NCBI RefSeq assembly: GCF_022701295.1
Contig: NZ_CP033204.1
Coordinates: 3,162,001 to 3,226,000, forward strand
Length of the DNA stretch: 64,000 nucleotides
Source: Sphingopyxis sp. YF1
GTDB taxonomy: Bacteria; Pseudomonadota; Alphaproteobacteria; Sphingomonadales; Sphingomonadaceae
Direction of reading: 5' to 3'
Each line of letters begins with the position of its first letter. Position 1 is the stretch's first letter. A model generated the notes under the pieces. It did not search any database. It had not been told where the DNA came from and was given only the letters and a program-made list of their open reading frames with translations. The position numbers and the translations under genes are program-made. Positions 39,108 to 48,583 of the stretch are shown here, piece after piece.

Positions 39108-40519
39108 AGCCCGCGCACCGGAACCGCCGACGCGACCAGCGCAATGTCGCTTTCGCTGTGCCGCGTCTTGTCCCACACCACAGCGCCCGAACGCCGCATC
39201 CGCCAATAATCGACAACCGCCTTGCGGGCGGCTGCCATCGCGACGAGGTTGGCAACAAACGCGCGCGGGATCGCCCACAGCCCCTGTTTCCAGCCATATG
39301 CGCGCGCCGCGAAATGACCGCGGAGCCCGAGCCGCCACAGCAGGAGCGTGGCTGAAGCAGCCAAAAGCATCTGCAACATCGCTCCCGCGGCGGGGGCCCG
39401 CCAGCCGAGCAGCATATGCCCGCTCCATGCCAGCGCGCCGGCAACCAGCGCCGCATAGGAAGCCAGCAGCACGACTGCTGCCAGCGGCGCCCGGCGATCG
39501 CGCCACAGCATCCACCGCGCGATCCAGCTTCCCTCCTCGGGCCCGATCCAGCCGAGATGATCCCAGCCCGCGAGCGCGATACCGGCGATCCACCGCGCCT
39601 TCTGCCGGATCGCGGCACCGAAATATGCCGGAAACGCACCGCGCGACACGATCCAGTCGCCCGCATCGTCGACGGCGGCGACAAAGGCGGCGCTGAGCCC
39701 GTGCGTGCCGACGAGGATTCCCAGTTCATAATCCTCGGTCAGGCTGTCGGGGCGGAAGGGAAGGCCGCCGCGCTTGAGCGACAGGAGCGCCATGGCGTTG
39801 CGCGTCAGCGCGCACCCCACCCCCGCCGACGGCAGCGGCGCGCCAAGCCGCGCGCGCAACGCCAGGTCCTTGCCGTGCGCCTCGGCGAATTCGTCGGCGT
39901 AGTGGCCTGCGATCCACTGGCGTCCGTGCCCGAGCAGCGGCAGCACCGGGATCTGGACCATGGCGTGGCGCGCCAGCGCGGCGCGATAGAGGGCAAGTTC
40001 GCTGCGATGCACGACGTCTTCGGCATCGTGCAGCACGATCGCCGAGAAACGGAACCCCTCGATACGTTCGTCGGCGCCCATCGCCGCCCACAACCGGTTG
40101 AGATTGTCGCCCTTGGTTGTCGGCCCGTCGGCTTCGCCGATGACGAGGCGCAGCCGCGGATCGGCAGCAACGAGGGGCGACACCGCGAACAGCGTCGCGG
40201 CATCGTTGGGGTAGCAGCCGATATAGAGGCGGAAATCCTCGCCCGCCCACGCCGAAAGGGTACGCCGGATCATCGCCGGCAGCACCGCCGCTTCGTCCCA
40301 CGCGGGCACGAAGACCGCCAGCGGCCCCGTCACCCGTTTGGCCCCGGCCATATCGCGCAAATGGGTGACGGGCCGCCGCCGTTCGCGCGTGACGAACCAC
40401 AGGATGTCGAAGAACAGGTCGTCGAGACCGATCAGCAGGATCCCCACCGATGCGAAGAGCATCAGTTCATGGCTGGCCAGTGCGACCAGCATCTCCAGTC
40501 CTGCGACCGAAAGCCCCAT
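39104..40519 (-). CDS. Membrane glycosyltransferase family 2 protein, NfrB-like
   Basis: A 471-residue inner membrane glycosyltransferase. An N-terminal helix (LMLFASVGILLIGLDDLFF) precedes the GT2 catalytic domain: LAVFVPAWDEAAVLPAMIRR, the metal-binding HDAEDVVH, an acceptor-site LTEDYELG and the QKARW motif (IRQKARWIAG) typical of processive enzymes. Three to four more helices follow. This layout matches NfrB (phage N4 adsorption protein B) and relatives that extrude surface polysaccharide. The open frame begins 51 bases further upstream at a TTG; the ATG after GGGGCACGGG is preferred. Confidence 0.83.
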   Translation of the reverse strand: MGLSVAGLEMLVALASHELMLFASVGILLIGLDDLFFDILWFVTRERRRPVTHLRDMAGAKRVTGPLAVFVPAWDEAAVLPAMIRRTLSAWAGEDFRLYIGCYPNDAATLFAVSPLVAADPRLRLVIGEADGPTTKGDNLNRLWAAMGADERIEGFRFSAIVLHDAEDVVHRSELALYRAALARHAMVQIPVLPLLGHGRQWIAGHYADEFAEAHGKDLALRARLGAPLPSAGVGCALTRNAMALLSLKRGGLPFRPDSLTEDYELGILVGTHGLSAAFVAAVDDAGDWIVSRGAFPAYFGAAIRQKARWIAGIALAGWDHLGWIGPEEGSWIARWMLWRDRRAPLAAVVLLASYAALVAGALAWSGHMLLGWRAPAAGAMLQMLLAASATLLLWRLGLRGHFAARAYGWKQGLWAIPRAFVANLVAMAAARKAVVDYWRMRRSGAVVWDKTRHSESDIALVASAVPVRGL

Positions 40520-40627
40520 CCCGTGCCCCGTCCCCCGACGTCGTAGCGGCAAGTTGCGAGGCGTAAACAAAAGCGGAGCGCCGGTAAAGGGTGACGCAGC
40601 CCGTGCGTCACGCTAGGAGATCGCGCC

Positions 40628-41905
40628 ATGACTTCTCGTTCGACAAGCCGTTCAGCGCTGCGTGACTTCCTCGAAAGCGAAAGCGCCGGCGGGATGCTGC
40701 TGATCGCAGCGGCAGCGCTTGCCATGATCCTTGCCAATTCGCCGTTCGGGGAGGCCTATCACCACATCATCCATGCCGTTACGGGTCCGGTGCTCAGCGA
40801 CAAGCTCGGGCCGATGACGGTGCATCTGTGGATCAACGACGGATTGATGGCGGTCTTCTTCCTGCTCGTCGGACTCGAGATCAAGCGCGAGTTCGTCGAT
40901 GGCCGTCTTGCGAGCTGGGACCGGCGGCGGTTGCCGTTCATCGCCGCCGCCGCGGGCATGGCGGTACCGGCCCTGCTCTACATGCTCTTCGCCGGGGGCA
41001 CGCCGGGACTCGCGCAGGGCTGGGCCATTCCCGCCGCGACCGACATCGCCTTTGCGATGGGGGTTCTCGCGCTGCTGGGGTCGCGCGCGCCAACCTCGCT
41101 CAAGCTGTTCCTTGTCACCGTCGCGATCGTCGACGACATGGGCGCGGTCGCGATCATCGCGCTCTTCTATACCGCCAAGATCAACCTGCTCGCGCTGGGC
41201 GCCGCGGCGGCGATACTCGGCGTCATGTTCGCCTGCAACCGGATCGGGCTGAAAAGCCTCGCCGTCTATCTGCTGCTGTTCGTGCTCCTCTGGTACGCGA
41301 TGCTGCTTTCGGGGGTCCACGCGACGATCGCCGGCGTGCTCGCCGCGATGGCCATTCCGTTCGAAAGCACCCCGGGCACCCCCGACAGTCCGACCTCGCC
41401 GCTCCACCGGCTCGAACATGCGCTGCATCCGTGGGTCGCCTTCGCGATCGTGCCGCTGTTCGGCTTCGCCAACGCCGGGGTCGACGTCGGCGGACTGACC
41501 GCCGACCAGATTTTCGCACCGCTGCCGTTCGGCATCGCGGCCGGCCTCTTCATCGGCAAGCAACTCGGCATCTTTGGCGCGGTCTGGCTCGCCGTGCGAT
41601 TCGGCATCGCAGGCAGGCTGCGCGGCGCGACCTGGCTGCAGGTCTATGGCGTCGCGCTGCTGTGCGGGATCGGCTTCACGATGAGCCTGTTCATCGGCGG
41701 GCTCGCCTTCCCGGGCGAACCGCTGCTGATCGAGGAAGCAAAGATCGGCATCCTGATGGGATCGCTCGTCTCGGCGCTCGTCGGCTATGCCGTACTGCGC
41801 TTCGCCCCGTCGCATCCGCAGCACGACGCCATCCACGCCCAGAACGATGCCGAGATCGCCAGCGACGGCGATGTCCGCGACACATCGGAGCCCTTGCCCG
41901 CATGA
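40628..41905 (+). CDS. nhaA: Na+/H+ antiporter NhaA
   Basis: A 425-residue electrogenic antiporter with about 12 membrane helices. The essential residues Asp169 and Asp170 (AIVDDMGAVAI) correspond to the ion-binding pair of E. coli NhaA, and Asp139 lies in PAATDIAFA on the unwound helix. Other matches are LWINDGLMAVFFLLVGLEIK and GFTMSLFIGGLAF. TAGGAG precedes the ATG. The C-terminus adds an acidic tail. Its stop overlaps the next gene (ATGA), suggesting co-expression with the DUF885-like lipoprotein. Confidence 0.95.
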   Translation: MTSRSTSRSALRDFLESESAGGMLLIAAAALAMILANSPFGEAYHHIIHAVTGPVLSDKLGPMTVHLWINDGLMAVFFLLVGLEIKREFVDGRLASWDRRRLPFIAAAAGMAVPALLYMLFAGGTPGLAQGWAIPAATDIAFAMGVLALLGSRAPTSLKLFLVTVAIVDDMGAVAIIALFYTAKINLLALGAAAAILGVMFACNRIGLKSLAVYLLLFVLLWYAMLLSGVHATIAGVLAAMAIPFESTPGTPDSPTSPLHRLEHALHPWVAFAIVPLFGFANAGVDVGGLTADQIFAPLPFGIAAGLFIGKQLGIFGAVWLAVRFGIAGRLRGATWLQVYGVALLCGIGFTMSLFIGGLAFPGEPLLIEEAKIGILMGSLVSALVGYAVLRFAPSHPQHDAIHAQNDAEIASDGDVRDTSEPLPA

Positions 41906-43581
41906 CCCGCCGCCTGCCGCTCGCCGCGCTCACCGCGACCGTCATCCTCCTGTCGGGTTGCTACGCGCTCGATCCCGAGATGAAGCGTGCGGTCGAGCAG
42001 CGCCGGACACAGGATGACGGCGCCACGCCGGCTCCGACCGCGCCGGTGGCCCGCCCCCCTGCAGCGGCTCCCGCGCCGCCGCGGCCCGCCGCGACCGATG
42101 CGCCGAAGCTTCCAGACATGGATGTGCGCCGCATCGAGGTCGTCCCCGGCATGACGGCCCTGCCGCCGCCGTCGGGCGCCCCCGAACGCGCCGCCGCGCC
42201 GGTCGGCGATGTCGAACCGCGCGCGGTGATCGTTCCCGGACTCACCGCGTTGCCGCCGCCGTCGGGCGCGATCCCCGACACCCCGCCCCCGCCGGCGAGC
42301 ACCGCGAGCTGGCCGGTGCGCGGCGCAGCGGCCGATCCCGAACGCGCGGCTCTGGCGGGGCAGACCGTCGACGCCATCGCGACCGCCTATGTCGCGCTGA
42401 GCCTCGAGATCGGAACCCACGAAAAAGGCTATATCGACGCCTATTACGGGCCGCAGGGGCTGATGGACGCCGCGATCGCCAGTCCGCGCGACCAGAAGGC
42501 GCTGCTCGTCGTGACGCGGCAGTTGATGGCAAAGCTCGACGAGGCCGAAGCTGGCCTTGTCGATCCGATCGAGCGGCGTCGCGGCGCCTTTCTCGCCGCG
42601 CAGCTCCGCGCCGCAGAGACGCGACTGATGATGATGGGCGGCACGCGCTTTTCCTTCGCGGAGGAAGCCGAGCGCCTGTTCGGGGTGCGTCCGGTGCTCA
42701 AGCCGCTGGCGAGCTACGACGCGGCGCTCGCCACGATCGATGCGCTCGTCCCCGGCGACGGCCCCCTCGCAACGCGCGTCGAGGCCTATCTCGACCGCTT
42801 CACCATCCCCAAGGACAAGCTGCAGCGCGTGTTCGACGCCGCGATCGCGCGCTGCCGCGGGCGCACCGTCGCGCATGTCGCGCTCGCTCCCGGCGAAAGC
42901 TTCGACCTGCAGTTCGTCACCGGCAAGAGCTGGAGCGGCTATAATTATTACCAGGGCGGCTATCACAGCGTGATCCAGGTCAACACCGACCTGCCGATCC
43001 GCCTTTCGCGCGCGCTCGACCTCGGTTGCCACGAAGGCTACCCCGGCCATCATCTGCTCAACATGAAAATCGAGGAACAGCTGGTGAAGGGGCGCGGCTG
43101 GACCGAATACAGCGTCTATCCGCTCTACAGCCCGCAAAGCCTGATCGCCGAAGGCACCGCCAATTACGGCATCGACCTCGCCTTCCCCGGCCAGACGCGC
43201 CCCGACACCGAACGCGACGTGCTGATGCCGCTCGCCGATATCGTCCCGCCGTCGGATGATCGCTACTGGCAGCTGCTCGACGCGATGAAGGCGCTGACCG
43301 GCGCGCGGCTGACGATCGCACAGCAATATCTCGACGGGATGATCGACCGTGCAGCGGCGATCGAGCTGACGCAGAAATATCTCCTCGTTTCGCCCGAGCG
43401 CGCCGAACAGTCGGTAAGCTTCACCGACCAGTATCGCAGTTATGTGATCAACTACGGCCTCGGCGAGCAGATGGTGCGGAGCTTCATCGAACGCGGCGAT
43501 CCCGACCGCGACGAAATCTGGCGCCGCTTCGCCCTGATCATCGGCGAGCCGACGCTGCCGTCGGACCTGCTCGTAAATTGA
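41902..43581 (+). CDS. DUF885-like predicted lipoprotein metallopeptidase
   Basis: A 559-residue protein with lipobox LSGC (lipidated Cys19), a proline/alanine-rich linker to about residue 145 and a helical domain. The domain includes HEGYPGHH at residues 377-384, a zinc-peptidase-like motif found as HEAYPGHH in DUF885 proteins, and a later glutamate-bearing SLIAEGTANYGIDLAF. The linker repeats the unit VPGxTALPPPSGA at residues 81-93 and 111-123. The enzyme probably sits in the periplasm on the inner or outer membrane. Peptidase activity is inferred. It overlaps nhaA by four bases. Confidence 0.75.
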   Translation: MTRRLPLAALTATVILLSGCYALDPEMKRAVEQRRTQDDGATPAPTAPVARPPAAAPAPPRPAATDAPKLPDMDVRRIEVVPGMTALPPPSGAPERAAAPVGDVEPRAVIVPGLTALPPPSGAIPDTPPPPASTASWPVRGAAADPERAALAGQTVDAIATAYVALSLEIGTHEKGYIDAYYGPQGLMDAAIASPRDQKALLVVTRQLMAKLDEAEAGLVDPIERRRGAFLAAQLRAAETRLMMMGGTRFSFAEEAERLFGVRPVLKPLASYDAALATIDALVPGDGPLATRVEAYLDRFTIPKDKLQRVFDAAIARCRGRTVAHVALAPGESFDLQFVTGKSWSGYNYYQGGYHSVIQVNTDLPIRLSRALDLGCHEGYPGHHLLNMKIEEQLVKGRGWTEYSVYPLYSPQSLIAEGTANYGIDLAFPGQTRPDTERDVLMPLADIVPPSDDRYWQLLDAMKALTGARLTIAQQYLDGMIDRAAAIELTQKYLLVSPERAEQSVSFTDQYRSYVINYGLGEQMVRSFIERGDPDRDEIWRRFALIIGEPTLPSDLLVN

Positions 43582-43586
43582 GCATC

Positions 43587-43635
43587 GCGGGCGCCCTGCT
43601 CTGGCTTGGACAAGCCGGTTCGCCGCGGCGCCCGC
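43587..43635 (+). terminator. Nested hairpin behind the nhaA operon
   Basis: Outer arms GCGGGCGCC and GGCGCCCGC (nine perfect pairs) enclose an inner hairpin GGCTTG-GA-CAAGCC. It starts five bases past the lipoprotein stop. There is no T tract, so it may instead be a processing or stability structure. The rest of the 200-base gap before kynA shows no gene. Confidence 0.5.
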
Positions 43636-43781
43636 CGGCCGGGGTCGCCCCGCGCAGCTGACATCTTCGCCCAAGCCGCAGCCTCGCACCCGTCGACAGG
43701 CCGCTTCGCATACAAGCGCGCTTCGATCCGGTCAGGGGTTGCGGTTCCGAATGATGACGATTCAGCCAAGGGACCGATCCC

Positions 43782-44546
43782 ATGCTCGACAAAGACGATA
43801 TCCACCGCCGCATCGAAACCCCCGACATGAAAGACTATGGCGTCTACCTCGCGGTCGACCGCCTGCTCCAGTGCCAGAAGCCGCTCGCCACGCTCTGCAC
43901 TCCCGACGAGCTCCAGTTCCAGATCGTCCACCAGGTCGAGGAATTGTGGATGAAATTGATCGCTTTCACTCTTGCCGAAATCGATGGCCATATGGCCGCG
44001 GGCGAGACGATGCGCGTGCTCAGCCTGTTCGACCGCGTAAACCGGATCATGCGTCTGATGACGAGCCAGCTTTCGCTGCTCGAGACGATGAGCCCCTTCG
44101 ACTATCAGTCGATCCGGCTCGAACTCGGCAACGGATCAGGACAGGAAAGCCCCGGCTTCCAGCTGCTGCTCACTTTGCCCCAGCCGCTTTGGGCGCGCTA
44201 CAAGACCGCCTATCTCGATCCCGCGGGACGGACCGTCGCCGATGTCTACGACACCGGCTATGCGCATGATGAGGCCTATATGGTCGCGGAAGCGCTGGTC
44301 GAATTCGACGAACAGTTCCAGATCTTTCGCGCGGTCCACATCTACCTGATCCACCGCTCGATCGGCATGGGATCGAAATCGCTGAAGGGTCGCCCGGTCG
44401 AACTGCTCAACGCCGGCGCGCGGCACCGCTTCTTTCCCGAATTGTGGGACATTCGTGCCGAGATGACCGATCGCTGGGGCGCCGAATATGGCGTCAAGCG
44501 CGACAGCATCAGCAGCGGCGCGGCAGGGCACGGGAGCGGGCTGTGA
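43782..44546 (+). CDS. kynA: Tryptophan 2,3-dioxygenase
   Basis: A 254-residue haem dioxygenase that opens the indole ring of L-tryptophan to N-formylkynurenine. His50 in IVHQVEELWMKL is the active-site base, and His186 in IFRAVHIYLIHRSIGMGS is the expected axial haem ligand. GSGQESPGFQ and LKGRPVELLNAGARHRFFPELWDIR are family landmarks. AAGGGAC precedes the ATG. The stop overlaps the next gene (GTGA), a kynureninase-like enzyme, which sets up the first and third steps of the kynurenine pathway. Confidence 0.93.
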   Translation: MLDKDDIHRRIETPDMKDYGVYLAVDRLLQCQKPLATLCTPDELQFQIVHQVEELWMKLIAFTLAEIDGHMAAGETMRVLSLFDRVNRIMRLMTSQLSLLETMSPFDYQSIRLELGNGSGQESPGFQLLLTLPQPLWARYKTAYLDPAGRTVADVYDTGYAHDEAYMVAEALVEFDEQFQIFRAVHIYLIHRSIGMGSKSLKGRPVELLNAGARHRFFPELWDIRAEMTDRWGAEYGVKRDSISSGAAGHGSGL

Positions 44547-45703
44547 CAGGCGCGCTGCTCCGACCGGGCGCGACCGACCGCTTCCACCTGCCTCCGGACG
44601 TCACCTATCTCAAGAGCCACAGCGTGGGGTGCCAACCCCGCGCTGCGGCAACCGCGCTGCAGGCGCGGCTGCTCGATTCGTGGCGCGAACAGGGCGAGGC
44701 TTGGCCCGACTGGCTCGCCGCGATCGACGATTGGCGTGCGGCGCTCGGCGAATTGATCGGAGTCGAGGCATGCGACCTATGCCCCGCAACCAATGTCAGC
44801 GCAGGGCTGTCACGCTATCTCTCGGCGCTCGGGCAGGCGACCGATCGCCGCACCATCCTGCTCGCGCCGAGCGCCTTTCCCACTATCGGCTATGTCGTTG
44901 GCGGGCTCACAGCCACCGGATGGACTGTGCGCTATCTGCCCGACGAGGACGACGTCCGCGATCCGGCGAACTGGACGGCCGCACTCGACGATGATGTCGC
45001 GCTGGTCATCGCGATGCACGTCAGTTCGAACAGCGGCGCGCTCGCCGACATGACGGGCATTGCCGCGACGGCGAAAGCAGCGGGCGCACGCTGCATCGCC
45101 GACTGCGCGCAGTCGGTCGGGGTGGTGCCCGTGGCCCCCGCCGCCTGGGGCGTCGACGCGGTGATCGGGACAAGCGTCAAATGGCTTTGCGGCGGCCCCG
45201 GCGCGGCGTGGCTGTGGGTTGCACCTCACGATCGCACCGCGCTCACCCCGACCGAACGCGGCTGGTGGAGCCACGACGATCCGTTCGAGATGGATATCCA
45301 CGCCTTTCGCTACGCCACCGACGCAAAGCGGTGGTGGGGCGGCACGCCCGATGTCGCGCCGTTCATCCTGTCGGCTGCGGGGATCGCCGAGATCGCGGCG
45401 ATCGGCGTCGACGCGATCGCCGCGCACAATCGCGCGCTGCAGGCGATGCTGCGCGACGCGCTCGAAGATTGGACCCAGCAATGGCGCTGGCCGACGGGTG
45501 CGATCGGCGGAACGCTGTGTATCGACACCGGCGCCGACCAACCGCGCGTCGCAGCGGCGCTCGACGAGCACCGGCTCCGTGCGGATTTTCGCGGCACGGT
45601 CATGCGGCTGTCGTTCCACGCCTATAATGACGCGAACGATGTCGAGCGGACGGCGGCGGCGCTCGGCTCATATCCAAAGGGGCTCGCCATGAGAGAGGGG
45701 TAG
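44543..45703 (+). CDS. Kynureninase-like PLP-dependent enzyme (aminotransferase class V)
   Basis: A 386-residue fold-type I PLP enzyme starting at a GTG coupled to the kynA stop. TYLKSHSVGC stands at the position of the kynureninase N-terminal 'LxGNSLG', and the PLP lysine is Lys213 in GTSVKWLCGGPGAAWLW, close to the kynureninase pattern YKYLNGGPG. Asp187 and Gln190 in CIADCAQSVG would hold the cofactor ring. Kynureninase cleaves kynurenine to anthranilate and alanine. Position beside kynA supports this, but the sequence is more diverged than canonical KynU, and no kynurenine formamidase gene is in the window. Confidence 0.75.
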   Translation: MTGALLRPGATDRFHLPPDVTYLKSHSVGCQPRAAATALQARLLDSWREQGEAWPDWLAAIDDWRAALGELIGVEACDLCPATNVSAGLSRYLSALGQATDRRTILLAPSAFPTIGYVVGGLTATGWTVRYLPDEDDVRDPANWTAALDDDVALVIAMHVSSNSGALADMTGIAATAKAAGARCIADCAQSVGVVPVAPAAWGVDAVIGTSVKWLCGGPGAAWLWVAPHDRTALTPTERGWWSHDDPFEMDIHAFRYATDAKRWWGGTPDVAPFILSAAGIAEIAAIGVDAIAAHNRALQAMLRDALEDWTQQWRWPTGAIGGTLCIDTGADQPRVAAALDEHRLRADFRGTVMRLSFHAYNDANDVERTAAALGSYPKGLAMREG

Positions 45704-45754
45704 CCAAGCGTCGGCACAGACGGCAAAAGCGATTCGACAAAGGAGCTCTTCCCC

Positions 45755-47074
45755 ATGAAATCGTTGCCGCTTGCCGCCCTTCTCGCCGCTTCGCTCGCGT
45801 TTGCGCCCCCTGCCGCGGCCAAACTGTCGAAGGCGGAGGCCGCGATGACGCGCACCGTCGCCGCCGAGCAGGAGCGTTCGATCGCGCTGCTCGAACGGCT
45901 GGTCAATCAGAACAGCGGATCGCTGAATCTCGCGGGCGTCGAGAAGGTCGGGGCGATGATGCGCGCCGAACTCGAACCGCTGGGTTTCACGGTGACGTGG
46001 AAACCGACTCCTGAAACGAAACGCGCGGGACATTTGATCGCAGTGCGCAAGGGGCGCCCCGACGCCAAGCGCCTGCTCCTTATCGCGCATCTCGACACGG
46101 TGTTCGAACCCGATTCGCCCTTCCAGCGCTTCACCCGCAAGGATGGCTGGGGCGAGGGTCCGGGCGCGGGCGACGACAAGGGCGGCATGGTCGTCATCGT
46201 CGCGGCGCTGCGCGCGATGCAGGCAGCGGGCACGCTGAACGGCGCCAACATCGAAATCCACATGACCGGCGACGAGGAAGACGCAGGCGATCCGGTCGCG
46301 CTGGCGCGCGCCGACCTGGTCGAGGCGGGCAAGCGCAGCGACGTCGCGCTCGATTTTGAAGGCCTGGTCCGCGACGATGGCGCCGACATGGGCTCGATCG
46401 CGCGGCGTTCGTCCGAAAGCTGGACCGTTACCGCCACCGGCAAGAGCGCGCACAGTTCGGGCATCTTCAGCGCCGATGTCGGCGATGGCGCAATCTACGA
46501 ACTCGCGCGCATCGTCCGCGATTTCCGCGCCGAACTGCCCGAACCCAACCTGACCTTCAACGTCGGGCTGATCGCGGGGGGACAGGAAGCCGCGCTCGAT
46601 GCGGGCGGCATCCGCGCCACCGCGACCGGCAAGACCAACATCGTCGCCCCGATCGCGATCGCGCGCGGCGACCTGCGCACGCTGTCGGGCGAACAGTCGG
46701 CGCGCGTCAGGGCAAAGATGGCGGCGATCGTCGCACGCCACCTGCCCGGCACCGGCGCGACGCTTGCCTTCGATCCGGGTGCCTATCCGCCGATGGCGCC
46801 GACCGACGGCAACCGCGCACTGCTCGCCAAGTTGAACGGCGTGAACCGTGATCTCGGTCTCGCCGAAATGGCGCCGCTCGATCCGCTCAAGCGCGGCGCC
46901 GGCGACATCAGCTTCGTGGCGGCCGACGTCGACGGCATCGCGGGACTCGGTCCCTATTCGACCGGCGACCACGCCCCGGGCGAAAAGGTCGAACTCGACA
47001 GCATCACGCGCCAGGCGACCCGCGCCGCCATCCTGATGTCGCGCCTCGCCGCCGAAAAGCGCGTCGCGCCTTGA
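45755..47074 (+). CDS. Secreted M20 family metallopeptidase
   Basis: A 439-residue zinc peptidase with a signal peptide (MKSLPLAALLAASLAFAPPAAA). M20 motifs: LIAHLDTVFEP (first zinc ligand His and Asp), GPGAGDDKGGMV (bridging Asp), MTGDEEDAGDP (catalytic Glu pair) and GDHAPGE near the C-terminus. A dimerisation/lid domain begins around residue 225 (ESWTVTATGKSAHSSGIF). It is nearest to the glutamate carboxypeptidase (CPG2) group. AAAGGAG precedes the ATG. It follows the kynureninase-like gene by 51 bases and may or may not be co-transcribed. Confidence 0.88.
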   Translation: MKSLPLAALLAASLAFAPPAAAKLSKAEAAMTRTVAAEQERSIALLERLVNQNSGSLNLAGVEKVGAMMRAELEPLGFTVTWKPTPETKRAGHLIAVRKGRPDAKRLLLIAHLDTVFEPDSPFQRFTRKDGWGEGPGAGDDKGGMVVIVAALRAMQAAGTLNGANIEIHMTGDEEDAGDPVALARADLVEAGKRSDVALDFEGLVRDDGADMGSIARRSSESWTVTATGKSAHSSGIFSADVGDGAIYELARIVRDFRAELPEPNLTFNVGLIAGGQEAALDAGGIRATATGKTNIVAPIAIARGDLRTLSGEQSARVRAKMAAIVARHLPGTGATLAFDPGAYPPMAPTDGNRALLAKLNGVNRDLGLAEMAPLDPLKRGAGDISFVAADVDGIAGLGPYSTGDHAPGEKVELDSITRQATRAAILMSRLAAEKRVAP

Positions 47075-47138
47075 TTCCTTTGCTGCCGTCATTAGGTAGC
47101 AATCCGAGACGTAATTCAACGCCGATGGGAGACAGAGA

Positions 47139-48575
47139 ATGAGCGATACCGAAACGCACCTGAAACAAAATTACATCGGCGGCAAATGGGTCGACAGCAA
47201 GGGCGGCAAGCTCCACGACGTGATCAACCCCGCGACCGAAGAAGCGGCCTCGACCGTCGTGCTCGGCACCGCCGCCGACGTCGACGACGCTGTCACGGCG
47301 GCGAAAGAGGCCTTCAAAACCTATTCGCAGACCACGCGCGAGGAACGGCTCGAACTGCTTGGCCGTATCGTCGAGGAATATAAGAAGCGCGGTCCCGACC
47401 TCGCGAAATCGATGGCGGCCGAAATGGGTGCCCCGGTCAGCTTTGCGGGCACCGCACAGGTCGGCGCTGGCATCGGCGGCTTCCTCGGCACGATCGCGGC
47501 ATTGAAGGATTTCTCCTTCACCGAACAATATCACGCCGGCACGCTCGCCTACGAGCCGATCGGCGTCGTCGGCATGATCACGCCGTGGAACTGGCCGCTC
47601 AACCAGATCGCGCTCAAGGTTGCACCCGCGCTCGCCGCCGGCAACACCATGATCCTCAAGCCGTCCGAAGAATGCCCCGGCAATGCGGTGATCTTTGCCG
47701 AGATCCTCGACGCCGCGGGCGTGCCGCCGGGCGTTTTCAACCTCGTTCAGGGCGATGGCCCGACGGTGGGCAACGCGATTTCGTCGCACCCCGGGATCGA
47801 GATGGTGAGCTTCACCGGCTCGACGCGCGCCGGCATCCTCGTCGCCAAGGCGGCGGCCGACACGGTCAAGCGCGTCCATCAGGAACTGGGCGGCAAGTCG
47901 CCGAACATCGTCCTGCCCGACGCCGATTTCGCCGCGGTGCTCCCCCCGACGGTTCAGGGGGTGCTCGTCAACACCGGCCAGAGCTGCATCGCCCCGACGC
48001 GCATCCTCGTCCAGAAGGAGCGCGAAGCCGAAGCGGTCGGCGTCATCAAGGCGATGTTCGACGGCACCTCGGTCGGCGACCCGACGCAGGAAGGCGGCCA
48101 TATCGGACCGGTGGTCAACAAGGCCCAATATGACAAGATCCAGGACCTGATCCAGTCGGCGATCGACGAAGGCGCGAAGCTCGAAACCGGCGGCACCGGC
48201 CTGCCGAGCAACGTCAACCGCGGCTATTATATCAAGCCGACGGTCTTCTCGGGCGTCACCCGCGACATGCGCATCGCCAGGGAAGAAGTCTTCGGTCCTG
48301 TCGCGACGGTCATGGCCTATGACGATCTCGACCAGGCGGTCGATATCGCCAACGACACCGAATATGGCTTGTCGGCGGTGATCTCGGGCGATCCGGCAAA
48401 GGCCGCCGCCATCGCGCCCAAGCTGCGCGCCGGCATGGTCGCGGTCAACGCCTGGGGTCCCGGACCCGGTGCGGCGTTCGGCGGCTACAAGGCGTCGGGC
48501 AACGGCCGCGAAGGCGGCTTGCTCGGGCTCAAGGATTTCATGGAAGTGAAATCGATCAGCGGCATCCCGGCGTAA
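47139..48575 (+). CDS. NAD(P)-dependent aldehyde dehydrogenase family protein
   Basis: A 478-residue aldehyde dehydrogenase oxidising an aldehyde to the acid in the cytoplasm. The general base is Glu249 in HQELGGKSPN and the nucleophile Cys283 in NTGQSCIAPTR. TPWNWPLNQIALKVAPAL and the FTGSTRAG nucleotide-binding turn are also present. Length is standard. The substrate is not evident, and the gene is alone between the M20 peptidase and a terminator. GGGAGA precedes the ATG. Confidence 0.9.
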   Translation: MSDTETHLKQNYIGGKWVDSKGGKLHDVINPATEEAASTVVLGTAADVDDAVTAAKEAFKTYSQTTREERLELLGRIVEEYKKRGPDLAKSMAAEMGAPVSFAGTAQVGAGIGGFLGTIAALKDFSFTEQYHAGTLAYEPIGVVGMITPWNWPLNQIALKVAPALAAGNTMILKPSEECPGNAVIFAEILDAAGVPPGVFNLVQGDGPTVGNAISSHPGIEMVSFTGSTRAGILVAKAAADTVKRVHQELGGKSPNIVLPDADFAAVLPPTVQGVLVNTGQSCIAPTRILVQKEREAEAVGVIKAMFDGTSVGDPTQEGGHIGPVVNKAQYDKIQDLIQSAIDEGAKLETGGTGLPSNVNRGYYIKPTVFSGVTRDMRIAREEVFGPVATVMAYDDLDQAVDIANDTEYGLSAVISGDPAKAAAIAPKLRAGMVAVNAWGPGPGAAFGGYKASGNGREGGLLGLKDFMEVKSISGIPA

Positions 48576-48583
48576 CCCCTTAA

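Noticed and set aside
37935..39593. A longer 552-codon reading of the outer-membrane-like protein
   Set aside because: The extra 160 codons lie inside the glycosyltransferase gene in another frame and read as arginine-rich noise. The GTG overlapping its stop is a normal coupled start.
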